This document shows, in pieces, positions 34,915 through 44,509 of a stretch of DNA of 54,928 nucleotides. The position numbers and the translations under genes are program-made. The notes beneath the pieces are model-generated. The model worked only from the letters and a program-made list of their open reading frames with translations, did not search any database and had not been told where the DNA came from. The DNA comes from Candidatus Cryptobacteroides avicola (lineage in GTDB: Bacteria > Bacteroidota > Bacteroidia > Bacteroidales > UBA932): contig JADILV010000075.1 in NCBI GenBank assembly GCA_017695115.1, forward strand, positions 1-54,928, given 5' to 3'. Numbering within the stretch: the first letter of the stretch is position 1; the number at the start of each line of letters is the position of its first letter.

Positions 34915-36957
34915 ATGAAAAAGATATTTATTTCGATATTCAGCACATTGTTCATGTTCACTTCTTGTGTAGACATGAACCAGACTCCGAGCTACATCAT
35001 AAAAGACGAGCAGCTGTTCTCGTCTGAAGGCGGCATGGACGTCTATCTTGCCAGACTCTACAGTCTGATGCCATGGGAGGATTTCAAATACATGGCCCAG
35101 TGGGGATTCAACTATTCATCATGGCTTGGCGCTCTCGGTATTGAAGGTACCGGAGAAGCCGTGAACAGAGACGGTATCTCATGTGCTTTTACAAATGAAG
35201 ACAATCCTTGGTGGGACAAATGCTACACTCTGGTACGTGAGGCCAATTATCTTCTGGAAAACCTTCCTTCATATAAGGAAAACTTCCTCGAGGACCGCTA
35301 TAACGATTACCTCGGCCAGGCATATTTTGCAAGGGCTTTCGCATATTACCAGATGGCACGCCGGTACGGCGGAGTCCCGATCCTGCTTGAAGTGTCCAAT
35401 GATGCCGACCTTCCGAGGTCTTCCGAGGAAGACACCTGGAATCAGGTTCTTTCCGATTTTGACAGCGCTGCCGGACTTCTTGCGAAAACAAGCTACAGCC
35501 GTGGGCAGGTGAACAAATATGCGGCACTCGCATTCAAGGCAGAAGCCATGCTGTATGCCGGCTCCATCGCCAAATATAATGAGGATTTCAGTGACAGGCT
35601 CTCATACCTCGGTGAAAAAGCTGCAGGAGTACGTATCATGGGGTTTGACCAGGCAAATGCAGCGTCACTGTCAATTAAATATTTCTCAGAAGCATACAAA
35701 GCGGCACGCGAAGTCATGAAAGACGGCGGCTATTCACTCAGACAAGCTTCTTCAAACGATCCGGAAGCCCTGTACAGAAACATGGTGGATATGTGGAGGG
35801 ATCTCTCAAGCCCTGAAAATATCCTCGTACGCGAATACACATACCCGACCTATACGCACGGTCTGGATGCATACAGTTCTCCTTACCTTTGGCACCATCC
35901 ACTTGCCGGAGGGACATGTCCTACACTTGATTTCATGGAACTGTTCGATGGATTCGAACGTTACGCCGACGGAACTATCAAGGTGACCGACGGAGCCAAC
36001 TGCGGAGACGGACACTATCTCCAATTCGATGATCCGATGGATTTCTTCGCCAATGCCGAGCCACGCTTAAGGGCATACGTAATTTTCCCTGGCGATGAAT
36101 TCAGAGGAGAAACCGTTGAGACAAGAATGGGAATATATACCGGGCCTGAGACTGAAATAGAGCCGTTCTTCGATGACTATTCGTACACATCTTCAGGTCA
36201 GACCTACCAGGCTTTGCCACAGTATACAGGAACCCCGAAAACCCTGTACATGAGTTCGACTCCTACAAGTATCGAGACTGTAAATGTAAATGGTGAAATC
36301 ATGAATGCCAACGGTTCATGCGGCCCGTTCTACAGCTACAATGAGGCAACGCTCACCGGGCTCCATCTGCGTAAATACCTGGATCCGGACCTTACCCTTG
36401 AAGAAATCGGGGAAGGAATGTCCGACCAGCCATTCATACTGATGAGATATGCCGATGTCCTGTTAGCGGCTGCCGAGTCTGCTGTTGAACTTGCAATTGC
36501 AGGAGCTGAATGTCCTGTTGCAGGAGACGACATGCTTCAGATAGCTACGGATGCCATCAAGGAAATCCAGAAAAGGGCCGGAGCCCAAATTATCACCGGC
36601 ACATTGAGCGGGGACAACGCAAGCAGGGACATCGTACGTAAAGAGCGCAGAAAAGAGCTTGCATTCGAAAACAAGACCAAGTGGGATATCAGAAGATGGA
36701 GAGTCCAGGATGCCGACCACAGGGACGGCTTCTGGGGTGAGCAGAGGGATATGAGCGTATGCAGCAGCAATAATGACTACCGTGTACGCGGTCTCTATCC
36801 ATTCTATTCCGCTACCACCGGCAAATGGTTCTTTGATGCCCACTACCAGAACCTTGCGCAGAAGACATTCTCGTACAGGGCTCTCGATTACTACTTCGCT
36901 GTTCCGTCAGGACAGGTTTCAAAGAGTGAATATATCGATCAGCAGCCTAACAGGTAA
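34915..36957 (+). CDS. RagB/SusD-family nutrient-binding lipoprotein
   Basis: The 680-residue protein has a lipoprotein signal (LFMFTSC). The SusD layout follows: YFARAFAYYQMARRYGGVPI at about residues 140-160, a large variable insert, LMRYADVLLAAAESAVELAI at about 505-525, and IVRKERRKELAFENKTKWDI near the C-terminus. It is the glycan-binding partner of the SusC just upstream. Length is at the upper end for the family. The ligand is unknown. Confidence 0.95.
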   Translation: MKKIFISIFSTLFMFTSCVDMNQTPSYIIKDEQLFSSEGGMDVYLARLYSLMPWEDFKYMAQWGFNYSSWLGALGIEGTGEAVNRDGISCAFTNEDNPWWDKCYTLVREANYLLENLPSYKENFLEDRYNDYLGQAYFARAFAYYQMARRYGGVPILLEVSNDADLPRSSEEDTWNQVLSDFDSAAGLLAKTSYSRGQVNKYAALAFKAEAMLYAGSIAKYNEDFSDRLSYLGEKAAGVRIMGFDQANAASLSIKYFSEAYKAAREVMKDGGYSLRQASSNDPEALYRNMVDMWRDLSSPENILVREYTYPTYTHGLDAYSSPYLWHHPLAGGTCPTLDFMELFDGFERYADGTIKVTDGANCGDGHYLQFDDPMDFFANAEPRLRAYVIFPGDEFRGETVETRMGIYTGPETEIEPFFDDYSYTSSGQTYQALPQYTGTPKTLYMSSTPTSIETVNVNGEIMNANGSCGPFYSYNEATLTGLHLRKYLDPDLTLEEIGEGMSDQPFILMRYADVLLAAAESAVELAIAGAECPVAGDDMLQIATDAIKEIQKRAGAQIITGTLSGDNASRDIVRKERRKELAFENKTKWDIRRWRVQDADHRDGFWGEQRDMSVCSSNNDYRVRGLYPFYSATTGKWFFDAHYQNLAQKTFSYRALDYYFAVPSGQVSKSEYIDQQPNR

Positions 36958-36975
36958 CATATAACTATGATTGAC

Positions 36976-37791
36976 ATGAAAAAGACATTGTTTTTTACAT
37001 CAATATTGTTCGGACTGATGAGTGCTTCATCCTGTGCTATGTTCGAAATAGACAATTACGATGCACCGTCAGAGACGCTGCGTGGCAGAGTCATTGATGC
37101 CGCAACAGGCGAGCCTGTCCTGACAGATCAGGGCTCGGAAGGTATCCGTGTGAGACTTGAAGAGACCAGCTGGGAAGGTAATGTGACTCCACAGGACTTC
37201 AACTGCAGGCCGGACGGGACTTTCCAGAACACCAAACTGTTCGAAGCGGATTATAATGTCAGGGTTGACGGGCCGTTCATCCCTATCGTACGGCTTTCTC
37301 CTGACGGTACAGTCCTGCAGGATGATTCTCAAAATGTCCATATCCAAGGAGTGACAGAACTGGAGTTTAAAGTCCAGCCTTTCCTGAAAGTCGAATTTGT
37401 CGGTCTGCCTACCGTAGATGACGGACAGATAACCGCCAAGGTAAGAGTCAGCAGAGCTGTCAGCAAAGAGGATTTCAAAGCCGCGATAGAACCTATGGGA
37501 AACTGGAAGGACGAATATTCCAATGTCACAGATATCCAGCTGTTCGTCAGCTACTCATCAAGCGTAGGATACAGGGCACGTGACGAAGTGTGGTCAAGTT
37601 CTATCGAATATAACGGAGCGGATTTCGAGCCGCTTCTCGGGACTGAAATCACCATCAAGTCAAACGTGGACAGGGAAAGGATACCTTCAGGACGCCATGT
37701 GTTTATCAGAGCGGCTTCGAGAATCAACTACGAGACAGCCGGCTACAAGCGCTGGAACTACAGCGAGCCTCTTGAGGTCATAATACCGTAG
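36976..37791 (+). CDS. DUF3823-family lipoprotein
   Basis: From MKKTLFFTSILFGLM (a start three codons upstream at 36967 is equally possible) this gives 271 residues with lipobox SASSC. The family pattern follows: ETLRGRVIDAATGEPVLT (a carboxypeptidase-like sandwich, about residues 35-130), then a second beta domain (LKVEFVGLPTVDDGQITAKV to the end). DUF3823 proteins follow susD in many PULs and are thought to be surface glycan-binding or accessory proteins; the precise role is unknown. A strong terminator follows, marking the end of this transcription block. Confidence 0.85.
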   Translation: MKKTLFFTSILFGLMSASSCAMFEIDNYDAPSETLRGRVIDAATGEPVLTDQGSEGIRVRLEETSWEGNVTPQDFNCRPDGTFQNTKLFEADYNVRVDGPFIPIVRLSPDGTVLQDDSQNVHIQGVTELEFKVQPFLKVEFVGLPTVDDGQITAKVRVSRAVSKEDFKAAIEPMGNWKDEYSNVTDIQLFVSYSSSVGYRARDEVWSSSIEYNGADFEPLLGTEITIKSNVDRERIPSGRHVFIRAASRINYETAGYKRWNYSEPLEVIIP

Positions 37792-37862
37792 GAATAAGTT
37801 TCTGATCCCTTAGCACTCAGGTTAGTTACTATATTTTGTGGCAGATTTGATCTGCCCGCTGT

Positions 37863-37919
37863 AAAGGGTGAATAAAAAGACGATTCAAACCATTGGACCC
37901 TTTTTATTCACCCTTTTTA
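37863..37919 (+). terminator. Terminator after the SusCD/DUF3823 block
   Basis: Perfect 16-base arms (37863-37878 with 37901-37916) pair around a 22-base loop and run into five T. It separates the PUL into two transcription units. A small GGCAGAT/ATCTGCC palindrome lies just before it at 37840-37856. Confidence 0.85.
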
Positions 37920-37976
37920 TAAGCAAATAATTTCTAATTTTACATTTTGTTTAAACATTAGACTGATAATCAAAAA

Positions 37977-40169
37977 ATGAAACGGACTTTTGCTTCTATT
38001 CTGCTTTGCGCGGCAGGGCTGTGTTCCGCATTGGATGCAGGTGCCGCAGGACCGCAGAAAGACAGTGTGAAGACGACCTTCCAGTCTTCGCGGGAATGGA
38101 GACCTACCATTGACAACAGGGCCGATGCAGTGATGGTCTACGGCGTGGGCGGAAACCCTTCCGACAAGAACAGGAAAGGATTCACATTCGAAGAAAGGGT
38201 GAAATCCTGGAGAGACAGGGGGTATATCACCCATTTCATGACAGGTATAGCCTGGGGCGAGTACCAGGACTACTTCACCGGGAAATGGGACGGGAAATGG
38301 CACCTCGACGAGGGGCAGGTGACAGTAAAGGGTGACACCATCTGGCACGGACACATGGTCCCGTATATCGTCCCTTCAGAGAATTACCTGAAGTACATGA
38401 AAGAAAAGCACGTGAAAAGGGTGATCGATGCAGGCATCAACTCCATTTTCATGGAAGAACCGGAATTCTGGGCCAGGGCCGGCTACAGCGAGGCATTCAA
38501 AAGGGAATGGAAAGAATATTACGGTTTCGACTGGAGGCCTCAGCATGAGTCTCCTGAAAATACCTACCTGGCAAACAAACTCAAATATTACCTCTACTAC
38601 AGGGCGCTCAATGAAGTGTTCACTTACGCAAAGGAATACGGAAAGAGCAAGGGAATGGATATCAAGTGCTACGTCCCTACCCACTCTTTGGTGAACTACT
38701 CCCAGTGGCAGATCGTAAGCCCCGAGGCATCTCTGGCTTCCCTGCCTTGCGTCGACGGATATATCGCACAGGTGTGGACCGGGACATCCAGAGAACCGAA
38801 CTATTTCAACGGCAAGGCTGCGGAAAGGGTGTTCGAGACTGCATATCTCGAATACGGTTCCATGGAATCAATGACGGCTCCTACCGGAAGGAAGATGTTC
38901 TTCCTCACGGACCCTATCGAGGACTGGCCTCGCGACTGGGTCGACTACAAACATAACTATGAAGCTACCTTTACAGCCCAGCTGCTGTACCCGAATATAG
39001 CGGACTACGAAATCATGCCTTGGCCGGAGCGCATATATGAAGGGCTCTACAAGGTAAGTCCCGACAGCGACAGGAAAGACCGCATACCGAGACACTACTC
39101 CACCCAGATGCAGGTGATGGTGAACACTCTCAACTTCATGCCTGAGTCTTCAAACAAGGTCACAGGAACGGAGGGAATCAGCATACTGATGTCCAACTCC
39201 CTGATGTTCCAGCGCTTCCCTACCCACCAGGGATATGATGACCCTCAGCTTTCAAATTTCTACGGGCAGGCACTTCCTCTCCTTAAAAGAGGTGTTCCGG
39301 TAAAGACCGCCCACATCGAGAACCTCGGGTTCAAAGAGACTCTTGCCGGCACTAAAGTCCTTCTGATGTCATACTCGAACATGAAGCCTCTGGACCCCGA
39401 GGCACATGAACATCTTGCCGCCTGGGTAAGGAAAGGAGGCGTGCTTCTCTACAGCGGCAGGGACAACGACCCGTTCCAGACCGTGCAGGAGTGGTGGAAC
39501 ACGGGAGACAACCATTTCGCTGCAGCTTCTGACCATCTTTTCGAGCTGATGGGAATACCTGCAGGAGCGGAAGAAGGTGAGTACAAGTACGGGAAAGGCA
39601 CCGTATACATCATGAGGGCGGATCCTAAAGAGTACGTGCTTTCGGCAGGCGGAGACAGGAAATTCCTCGACACCGTATGCAGGCTGTATTCAGACAGGGC
39701 AAAAGCAGGCAAGGTGGAATTCAAGAACAGTTTTTATCTCGAAAGAGGACCTTACGACATAGTAGCGGTAATGAACGAGAGCGTGAGCGATGCGCCATAT
39801 ACTGTAACAGGTACCATGATCGACCTGTTCGACCCGGAACTTCCTGTCTTGAAGTCAAAGGAAATCGCGCCTGGATATTGCGGATATTTCCTGGATATAG
39901 ACAGGATCAGGAATAAAGGAGCGCAGGTGCTTGCGGCATCAAACAGGATATATGACGAGCAGACCGGCAAGAACTCTTATTCATACGTGGCCAAAAGCCC
40001 GATACAGACTACAGGTATCTCCAGGGTACTTCTCCCGGCATGTCCTGTAAGCGTGCTTGTCGACGGCAAGGAAGTGTTCGACCCGGCCGGCTGGGACAAC
40101 GACAGCATGACCTATCTCCTGACATACGAAAACAACCCTGACGGAGTATCTGTCAAATTCGTATGGTAG
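37977..40169 (+). CDS. Putative glycosidase with TIM-barrel and glutamine-amidotransferase-like domain (GH42-like architecture)
   Basis: The 730-residue protein has a signal peptide (to about DAGAAG). A barrel-like region (about residues 45-420) contains GINSIFMEEPEFWARAGYSE, with two acidic residues near 160 as candidate catalytic groups. A class-I amidotransferase-like domain comes next (about 440-540, VKTAHIENLGFKETLAGTKV, LLYSGRDNDPFQTV) of the sort that trimerises GH42 beta-galactosidases. The end is beta-rich. I cannot assign it to a numbered GH family. It opens the second block of the PUL, after the terminator, and precedes the DUF4965 protein, GH32 and GH92 genes, so a glycan-degrading role is likely. 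Confidence 0.65.
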   Translation: MKRTFASILLCAAGLCSALDAGAAGPQKDSVKTTFQSSREWRPTIDNRADAVMVYGVGGNPSDKNRKGFTFEERVKSWRDRGYITHFMTGIAWGEYQDYFTGKWDGKWHLDEGQVTVKGDTIWHGHMVPYIVPSENYLKYMKEKHVKRVIDAGINSIFMEEPEFWARAGYSEAFKREWKEYYGFDWRPQHESPENTYLANKLKYYLYYRALNEVFTYAKEYGKSKGMDIKCYVPTHSLVNYSQWQIVSPEASLASLPCVDGYIAQVWTGTSREPNYFNGKAAERVFETAYLEYGSMESMTAPTGRKMFFLTDPIEDWPRDWVDYKHNYEATFTAQLLYPNIADYEIMPWPERIYEGLYKVSPDSDRKDRIPRHYSTQMQVMVNTLNFMPESSNKVTGTEGISILMSNSLMFQRFPTHQGYDDPQLSNFYGQALPLLKRGVPVKTAHIENLGFKETLAGTKVLLMSYSNMKPLDPEAHEHLAAWVRKGGVLLYSGRDNDPFQTVQEWWNTGDNHFAAASDHLFELMGIPAGAEEGEYKYGKGTVYIMRADPKEYVLSAGGDRKFLDTVCRLYSDRAKAGKVEFKNSFYLERGPYDIVAVMNESVSDAPYTVTGTMIDLFDPELPVLKSKEIAPGYCGYFLDIDRIRNKGAQVLAASNRIYDEQTGKNSYSYVAKSPIQTTGISRVLLPACPVSVLVDGKEVFDPAGWDNDSMTYLLTYENNPDGVSVKFVW

Positions 40170-40244
40170 ACAGAAATATAAACTTCCCGGACAATAGGGA
40201 CAACACGGTATCGGACTGACATCAATTAATATACGATAGAATTT

Positions 40245-42737
40245 ATGAAAAACAGATTTTTACTCGGACTCGTTCCTCTGGCCGGAGTGCTTGCGTCATG
40301 CAGTAACTCCCCTGCCCATACGGAAGTCATCAAGAACGACCTCCGTGCTCCTGCATGGCCTCTGGTAACGATTGACCCGTACACAAGCGCATGGTCAATG
40401 AGCGACAAACTTTATGACGGATCTGTCAAGCATTGGACAGGGAAAGATTTCCCTCTCATCGGAGCGGTGCGTGTCGACGGGACCGTCTACCGTTTCATGG
40501 GAACGGAAGACATTGAACTATTTCCTGTAGTGCCGACCTCCCAGCAGGGACAATGGTACGGAAACTACACTGAAAGAAAACCTTCAGGCAACTGGACGGC
40601 TCCGGACTTCAACGATTCGTCCTGGAAAAAGGCTGAAGGGGCATTCGGCACCACCGAAAGCGAACCTATCGCCAAGACAGACTGGTCCTCGCCGAACATC
40701 TGGGTAAGGCGGACATTCGAACTGGATGAGGATCTGACCCGGCACAAGGTTTACCTCGAATTCTGCAACGATGACGATGCTATCTTCTATATAAACGGAA
40801 TAGAAGTACATAATACAGGAGCAGTGTGCCACAAGAACGAAGTGGTACGGGTTCCTGACGAAGCTGTCGCTACTCTCAAGAAAGGAAAGAACATCATTGC
40901 AGCAGAGTGCAAGAATCCTGTAGCGAACGGACTTCTGGATTTCGGACTGCTGATTCAGAAAGAGATGCACACGGCACTTGAACTGACGGCACAGCAGACT
41001 TCCGCAGACGTACAGGCCACACAGACACACTATACATTCAAATGCGGACCTGTGGATCTCGCCCTGACATTCACTGCCCCTCAGTTCCTGGAGGATCTGG
41101 AACTGCTCAGCCGCCCGGTGAACTATATCAGCTATGACATCAGATCGAATGACGGGCAGAAACATGATGTGAGCATCTACATGGAGGCTTCTCCGAGATG
41201 GGCTCTTGACCAGCCTTATCAGGAAAGCATCAGCGAGACATTCACGGACGGCAACCTGGTGTTCGTGAAATCAGGCAGCAAAGAGCAGGACATACTTGCA
41301 AAGAAAGGAGACGACCTGCGTATCGACTGGGGATATTTCTACCTTGCCGCAGACAAGGGGAACACTTCTGCCTCCATAGGAAACTCCGGACAGCTAAGGG
41401 AAGCATACGTGAAAGGAGAGACTCTGCCGGCTTCAGTTTCCGGAGAAAACGGGAACGGCAAGATGGCACTTGTCAGCGACCTCGGAAATACAGCCGGAGC
41501 CTCAGGCAAATTCCTCATCGGATATGATGACATCTACTCCATCCAGTATTTCGGCCGGAACCTGCGTCCTTACTGGAATGCGGACGGCAACACCAGCATC
41601 ATGGACATGTTCCACAAGGCAGACGCCGAGTACAAGACCCTGATGAAAAAGTGCTATGCTTTCGATAACTCTCTCATGAAAGAAGCAATCGCCGCCGGCG
41701 GCAAAGAGTACGCTGACCTCTGCGCCCTTGCCTACAGGCATATTAACGCAGCGCACAAACTGGTCAAGTCCCCTGAAGGCGAGCTCATGTGGCTTTCCAA
41801 AGAAAACAACAGCAACGGCTGCATCGGTACCGTGGACCTTACCTACCCGTCATCGCCGATTTATCTCTACTACAACCCGGAGCTTGCAAAAGCGATGATG
41901 AACCATATCTTCTACTACTCTGAAAGCGGGAAATGGACAAAACCGTTCGCCGCACACGATATAGGGACATATCCTCTTGCAAACGGACAGGTATACGGAG
42001 GGGACATGCCGGTGGAGGAATCAGGAAACATGATCATCCTTACGGCAGCTGTCAGTGTGGTGGAAAACGACACGGCTTACGCTGCCAGACACTGGGAAAC
42101 CCTCACTACATGGACAGACTATCTGGTAGAGTTCGGACTTGACCCGGCAAACCAGCTCTGTACCGATGATTTCGCAGGCCATTTCGCGCACAACGTGAAC
42201 CTGTCGGCAAAGGCTATCGTAGCCATAGCTTCATACGGGAAAATGGCTGAAATGCTCGGCAAGACCGATGTGGCACAGAAATATACGGCCATCGCCAAAG
42301 ACTATGCACAGAAGTGGATGAAGATGGCAGACGACGGCGACCACTACAGACTGACATTCGACAAGCCCGGAACATGGAGCCAGAAGTACAACATAGTATG
42401 GGACAAACTCCTCGGCCTCGGTCTCTTCCCTAAAGAAGTGTACGAGAAAGAAATCGCATGGTATCTGGACCACCAGAACGTCTACGGGCTTCCTCTCGAC
42501 AACAGGGAGACCTACACAAAGACGGACTGGATCATGTGGACAGCCACCCTCGCCGATGACCAGGAGACTTTCCGGAAATTCATCTCCCCTCTCCACAAAT
42601 TCTACAACGAGACGGTTGACCGCGTGCCTATGTCCGACTGGATATGGACCGACAAGCCTAATTTCCGCGGCTTCAAGGCCCGCTCCGTAGTCGGCGGCTA
42701 TTATATCAAAATGCTTGAAAACAAACTTGCAGAATAA
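40245..42737 (+). CDS. DUF4965/DUF1793 'glutaminase-family' lipoprotein
   Basis: The 830-residue protein has lipobox LAGVLASC. Its opening segment is typical of DUF4964/DUF5127 proteins (APAWPLVTIDPYTSAWSMSD), followed by an inserted galactose-binding-like sandwich (about residues 105-245, FNDSSWKKAEGAFGTT and WVRRTFELDE). DUF4965 comes next (ALAYRHINAAHKLVKSPEGE), then the (alpha/alpha) DUF1793 region (GTVDLTYPSSPIYLYYNPEL, DDFAGHFAHNVNLSAKAIVA, DWIMWTATLADDQETFRKFI). Databases often call this group glutaminase A, but in Bacteroidales it sits in glycan loci and may be a glycosidase. It is 8 bases before GH32. Confidence 0.8.
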   Translation: MKNRFLLGLVPLAGVLASCSNSPAHTEVIKNDLRAPAWPLVTIDPYTSAWSMSDKLYDGSVKHWTGKDFPLIGAVRVDGTVYRFMGTEDIELFPVVPTSQQGQWYGNYTERKPSGNWTAPDFNDSSWKKAEGAFGTTESEPIAKTDWSSPNIWVRRTFELDEDLTRHKVYLEFCNDDDAIFYINGIEVHNTGAVCHKNEVVRVPDEAVATLKKGKNIIAAECKNPVANGLLDFGLLIQKEMHTALELTAQQTSADVQATQTHYTFKCGPVDLALTFTAPQFLEDLELLSRPVNYISYDIRSNDGQKHDVSIYMEASPRWALDQPYQESISETFTDGNLVFVKSGSKEQDILAKKGDDLRIDWGYFYLAADKGNTSASIGNSGQLREAYVKGETLPASVSGENGNGKMALVSDLGNTAGASGKFLIGYDDIYSIQYFGRNLRPYWNADGNTSIMDMFHKADAEYKTLMKKCYAFDNSLMKEAIAAGGKEYADLCALAYRHINAAHKLVKSPEGELMWLSKENNSNGCIGTVDLTYPSSPIYLYYNPELAKAMMNHIFYYSESGKWTKPFAAHDIGTYPLANGQVYGGDMPVEESGNMIILTAAVSVVENDTAYAARHWETLTTWTDYLVEFGLDPANQLCTDDFAGHFAHNVNLSAKAIVAIASYGKMAEMLGKTDVAQKYTAIAKDYAQKWMKMADDGDHYRLTFDKPGTWSQKYNIVWDKLLGLGLFPKEVYEKEIAWYLDHQNVYGLPLDNRETYTKTDWIMWTATLADDQETFRKFISPLHKFYNETVDRVPMSDWIWTDKPNFRGFKARSVVGGYYIKMLENKLAE

Positions 42738-42745
42738 TTCCCGGA

Positions 42746-44386
42746 ATGAATATGCTGAAACCTATTCTCGCATTTTCTTTGGTCCTCGCCGGCGCCTTAT
42801 CGGCGTCAGGCGGGGACTTTGAGGTTAAGATAAGGGACAGGTATCTGAATTTCCCGGTCTCGCACAGAGACGGACGGTGCAGGATGACCCTCTCCGCTCC
42901 GGGACATGAGGATTATTCCTTCGATATACGGATAGCTTCGGACGAGCCTGACTATTGGGTTTTTCTGGATATGTCCGGCTATAAAGGAAAGACTGTCACC
43001 GTCTCTTATCCTGAAGACAGGGCCGGACTTGCATCCATTTATCAGGATGACGAAATCGCCGGGACAGACAGCCTGTACCGCGAGTACAACCGCCCTCAGA
43101 TACATTATACCCAGAAACGGGGATGGAACAACGACCCCAACGGCCTGGTGTTCTACGAAGGTGAATACCACCTTTTCTATCAGCACAACCCGTTCGAGCG
43201 CGAATGGGGCAACATGCATTGGGGACATGCCGTAAGCCGTGACCTGGTACATTGGGAAGAACTCCCTCTTGCCATGTTCCCTGATGAAGACGGAACGGCA
43301 TTTTCCGGCTCGGCCGTCATTGACTACGGGAACACTTCCGGCTTCGGGAAGGACGGAACACCTCCTATGGTGGCCATCTACACTGCAGACAGCCCGGACA
43401 GACAGGTGCAGTGCCTGGCCTACAGTCTGGACAAAGGCCGCACCTGGACCAAATATGACGGGAATCCGGTAATAGACTCCAAGGAGAAATGGAACAGCCA
43501 TGATACCCGGGACCCAAAAGTATTCCGGTACGCTCCGACAGGCAAATGGATCATGGTGCTCAATGAAAGGGACGGGCACTCCATCTACAGCTCCGGCAAC
43601 CTCAAGGACTGGACTTTCGAGAGTCATGTGACAGGATTCTGGGAATGCCCAGAACTTATTCCTCTCCCGGTAGACGGGAATCCGGACAATGTCAAATGGG
43701 TGATGTACGGTGCTTCCGGCACATATATGATCGGGGATTTCGACGGCAAGGCATTTACTCCCGAGCATGGGAAATATTATTATACATCAGGAACTCTGTA
43801 TGCCGCCCAGACCATCGGCAACATCCCTGAATCCGACGGTCGCAGGATACAGATAGCCTGGGGAAGGGTTTCCCATCCCGGAATGCCGTTCAACGGGACA
43901 TTCCTGATCCCTACCGAACTGTCGCTCAGGACCGGGAAAGACGGTATCCGTCTGTACAGCAAGCCGGTAAAGGAATTCGAAAGTATCCAGGCCAAAGTGT
44001 ACGAAGGCAAGGACCTGACACAGCGGCAGGCTGACGAGGCGATGAAACCGTATGCTGGAGCCGACGTGCTCAGGGTCAAGGCTACCATAAGCCTCTCCCA
44101 TGCCACATCCGCAGGCCTGTCTTTCAGGGGACAGAACCTTCTTGACTATGACATGAACGGCACAAGAATCAACGGCATGTTCTATTCTCCGGAAGACATG
44201 ACAAGCATGGAACTTTCGTTCGACATGTACATAGACCGGACTCTGGTGGAAGCATTCATAGACGGCGGAGCCTATTCATATTCAATGGAGTTCAGACCGT
44301 CGAATGACAGCGGGTTCAGCTTCTGGGGAAACAATGTCACAGTAAAGTCCCTCGAAGTCTACACTCTGGAATCCATCTGGGAATAA
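42746..44386 (+). CDS. GH32-family fructan hydrolase
   Basis: The 546-residue protein has a signal peptide and an N-terminal DUF4980-like domain (about residues 24-110) as in many Bacteroides GH32 enzymes. The five-bladed propeller has WNNDPNG (nucleophile Asp about 130), HWGHAVSRDLVHW, DTRDPKVF (transition-state Asp about 256) and FWECPELIP (acid/base Glu about 300). A C-terminal beta-sandwich ends SLEVYTLESI. The family removes beta-fructose from inulin, levan or sucrose-like substrates. No lipobox is evident, so it is probably periplasmic. It is one of three different glycan activities in this locus. Confidence 0.93.
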   Translation: MNMLKPILAFSLVLAGALSASGGDFEVKIRDRYLNFPVSHRDGRCRMTLSAPGHEDYSFDIRIASDEPDYWVFLDMSGYKGKTVTVSYPEDRAGLASIYQDDEIAGTDSLYREYNRPQIHYTQKRGWNNDPNGLVFYEGEYHLFYQHNPFEREWGNMHWGHAVSRDLVHWEELPLAMFPDEDGTAFSGSAVIDYGNTSGFGKDGTPPMVAIYTADSPDRQVQCLAYSLDKGRTWTKYDGNPVIDSKEKWNSHDTRDPKVFRYAPTGKWIMVLNERDGHSIYSSGNLKDWTFESHVTGFWECPELIPLPVDGNPDNVKWVMYGASGTYMIGDFDGKAFTPEHGKYYYTSGTLYAAQTIGNIPESDGRRIQIAWGRVSHPGMPFNGTFLIPTELSLRTGKDGIRLYSKPVKEFESIQAKVYEGKDLTQRQADEAMKPYAGADVLRVKATISLSHATSAGLSFRGQNLLDYDMNGTRINGMFYSPEDMTSMELSFDMYIDRTLVEAFIDGGAYSYSMEFRPSNDSGFSFWGNNVTVKSLEVYTLESIWE

Positions 44387-44398
44387 CCGAGGTATCTG

Positions 44399-44500
44399 CG
44401 GCAGATTTCTCCGCTCCGGACTTCGTCTTCCGGTCGTCAAATGGTAAAATATTGAATATTAAGATAATAATATTAGAATTAATTTGTCGAACAGACGTTA
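44399..44500 (+). repeat. Dispersed intergenic repeat, copy B (upstream of GH92)
   Basis: It starts GCGGCAGATTTCTCCGCTCC, continues with CTTCCGGTCG, and ends with TTAATTTGTCGAACAGACGT before the GH92 start, matching the two ends of copy A at 9928-10042. The middle is AT-rich and differs. TTAATTTG is one mismatch from a -7 box, so the shared end may carry a promoter. Confidence 0.55.
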
Positions 44501-44509
44501 AATATTACA

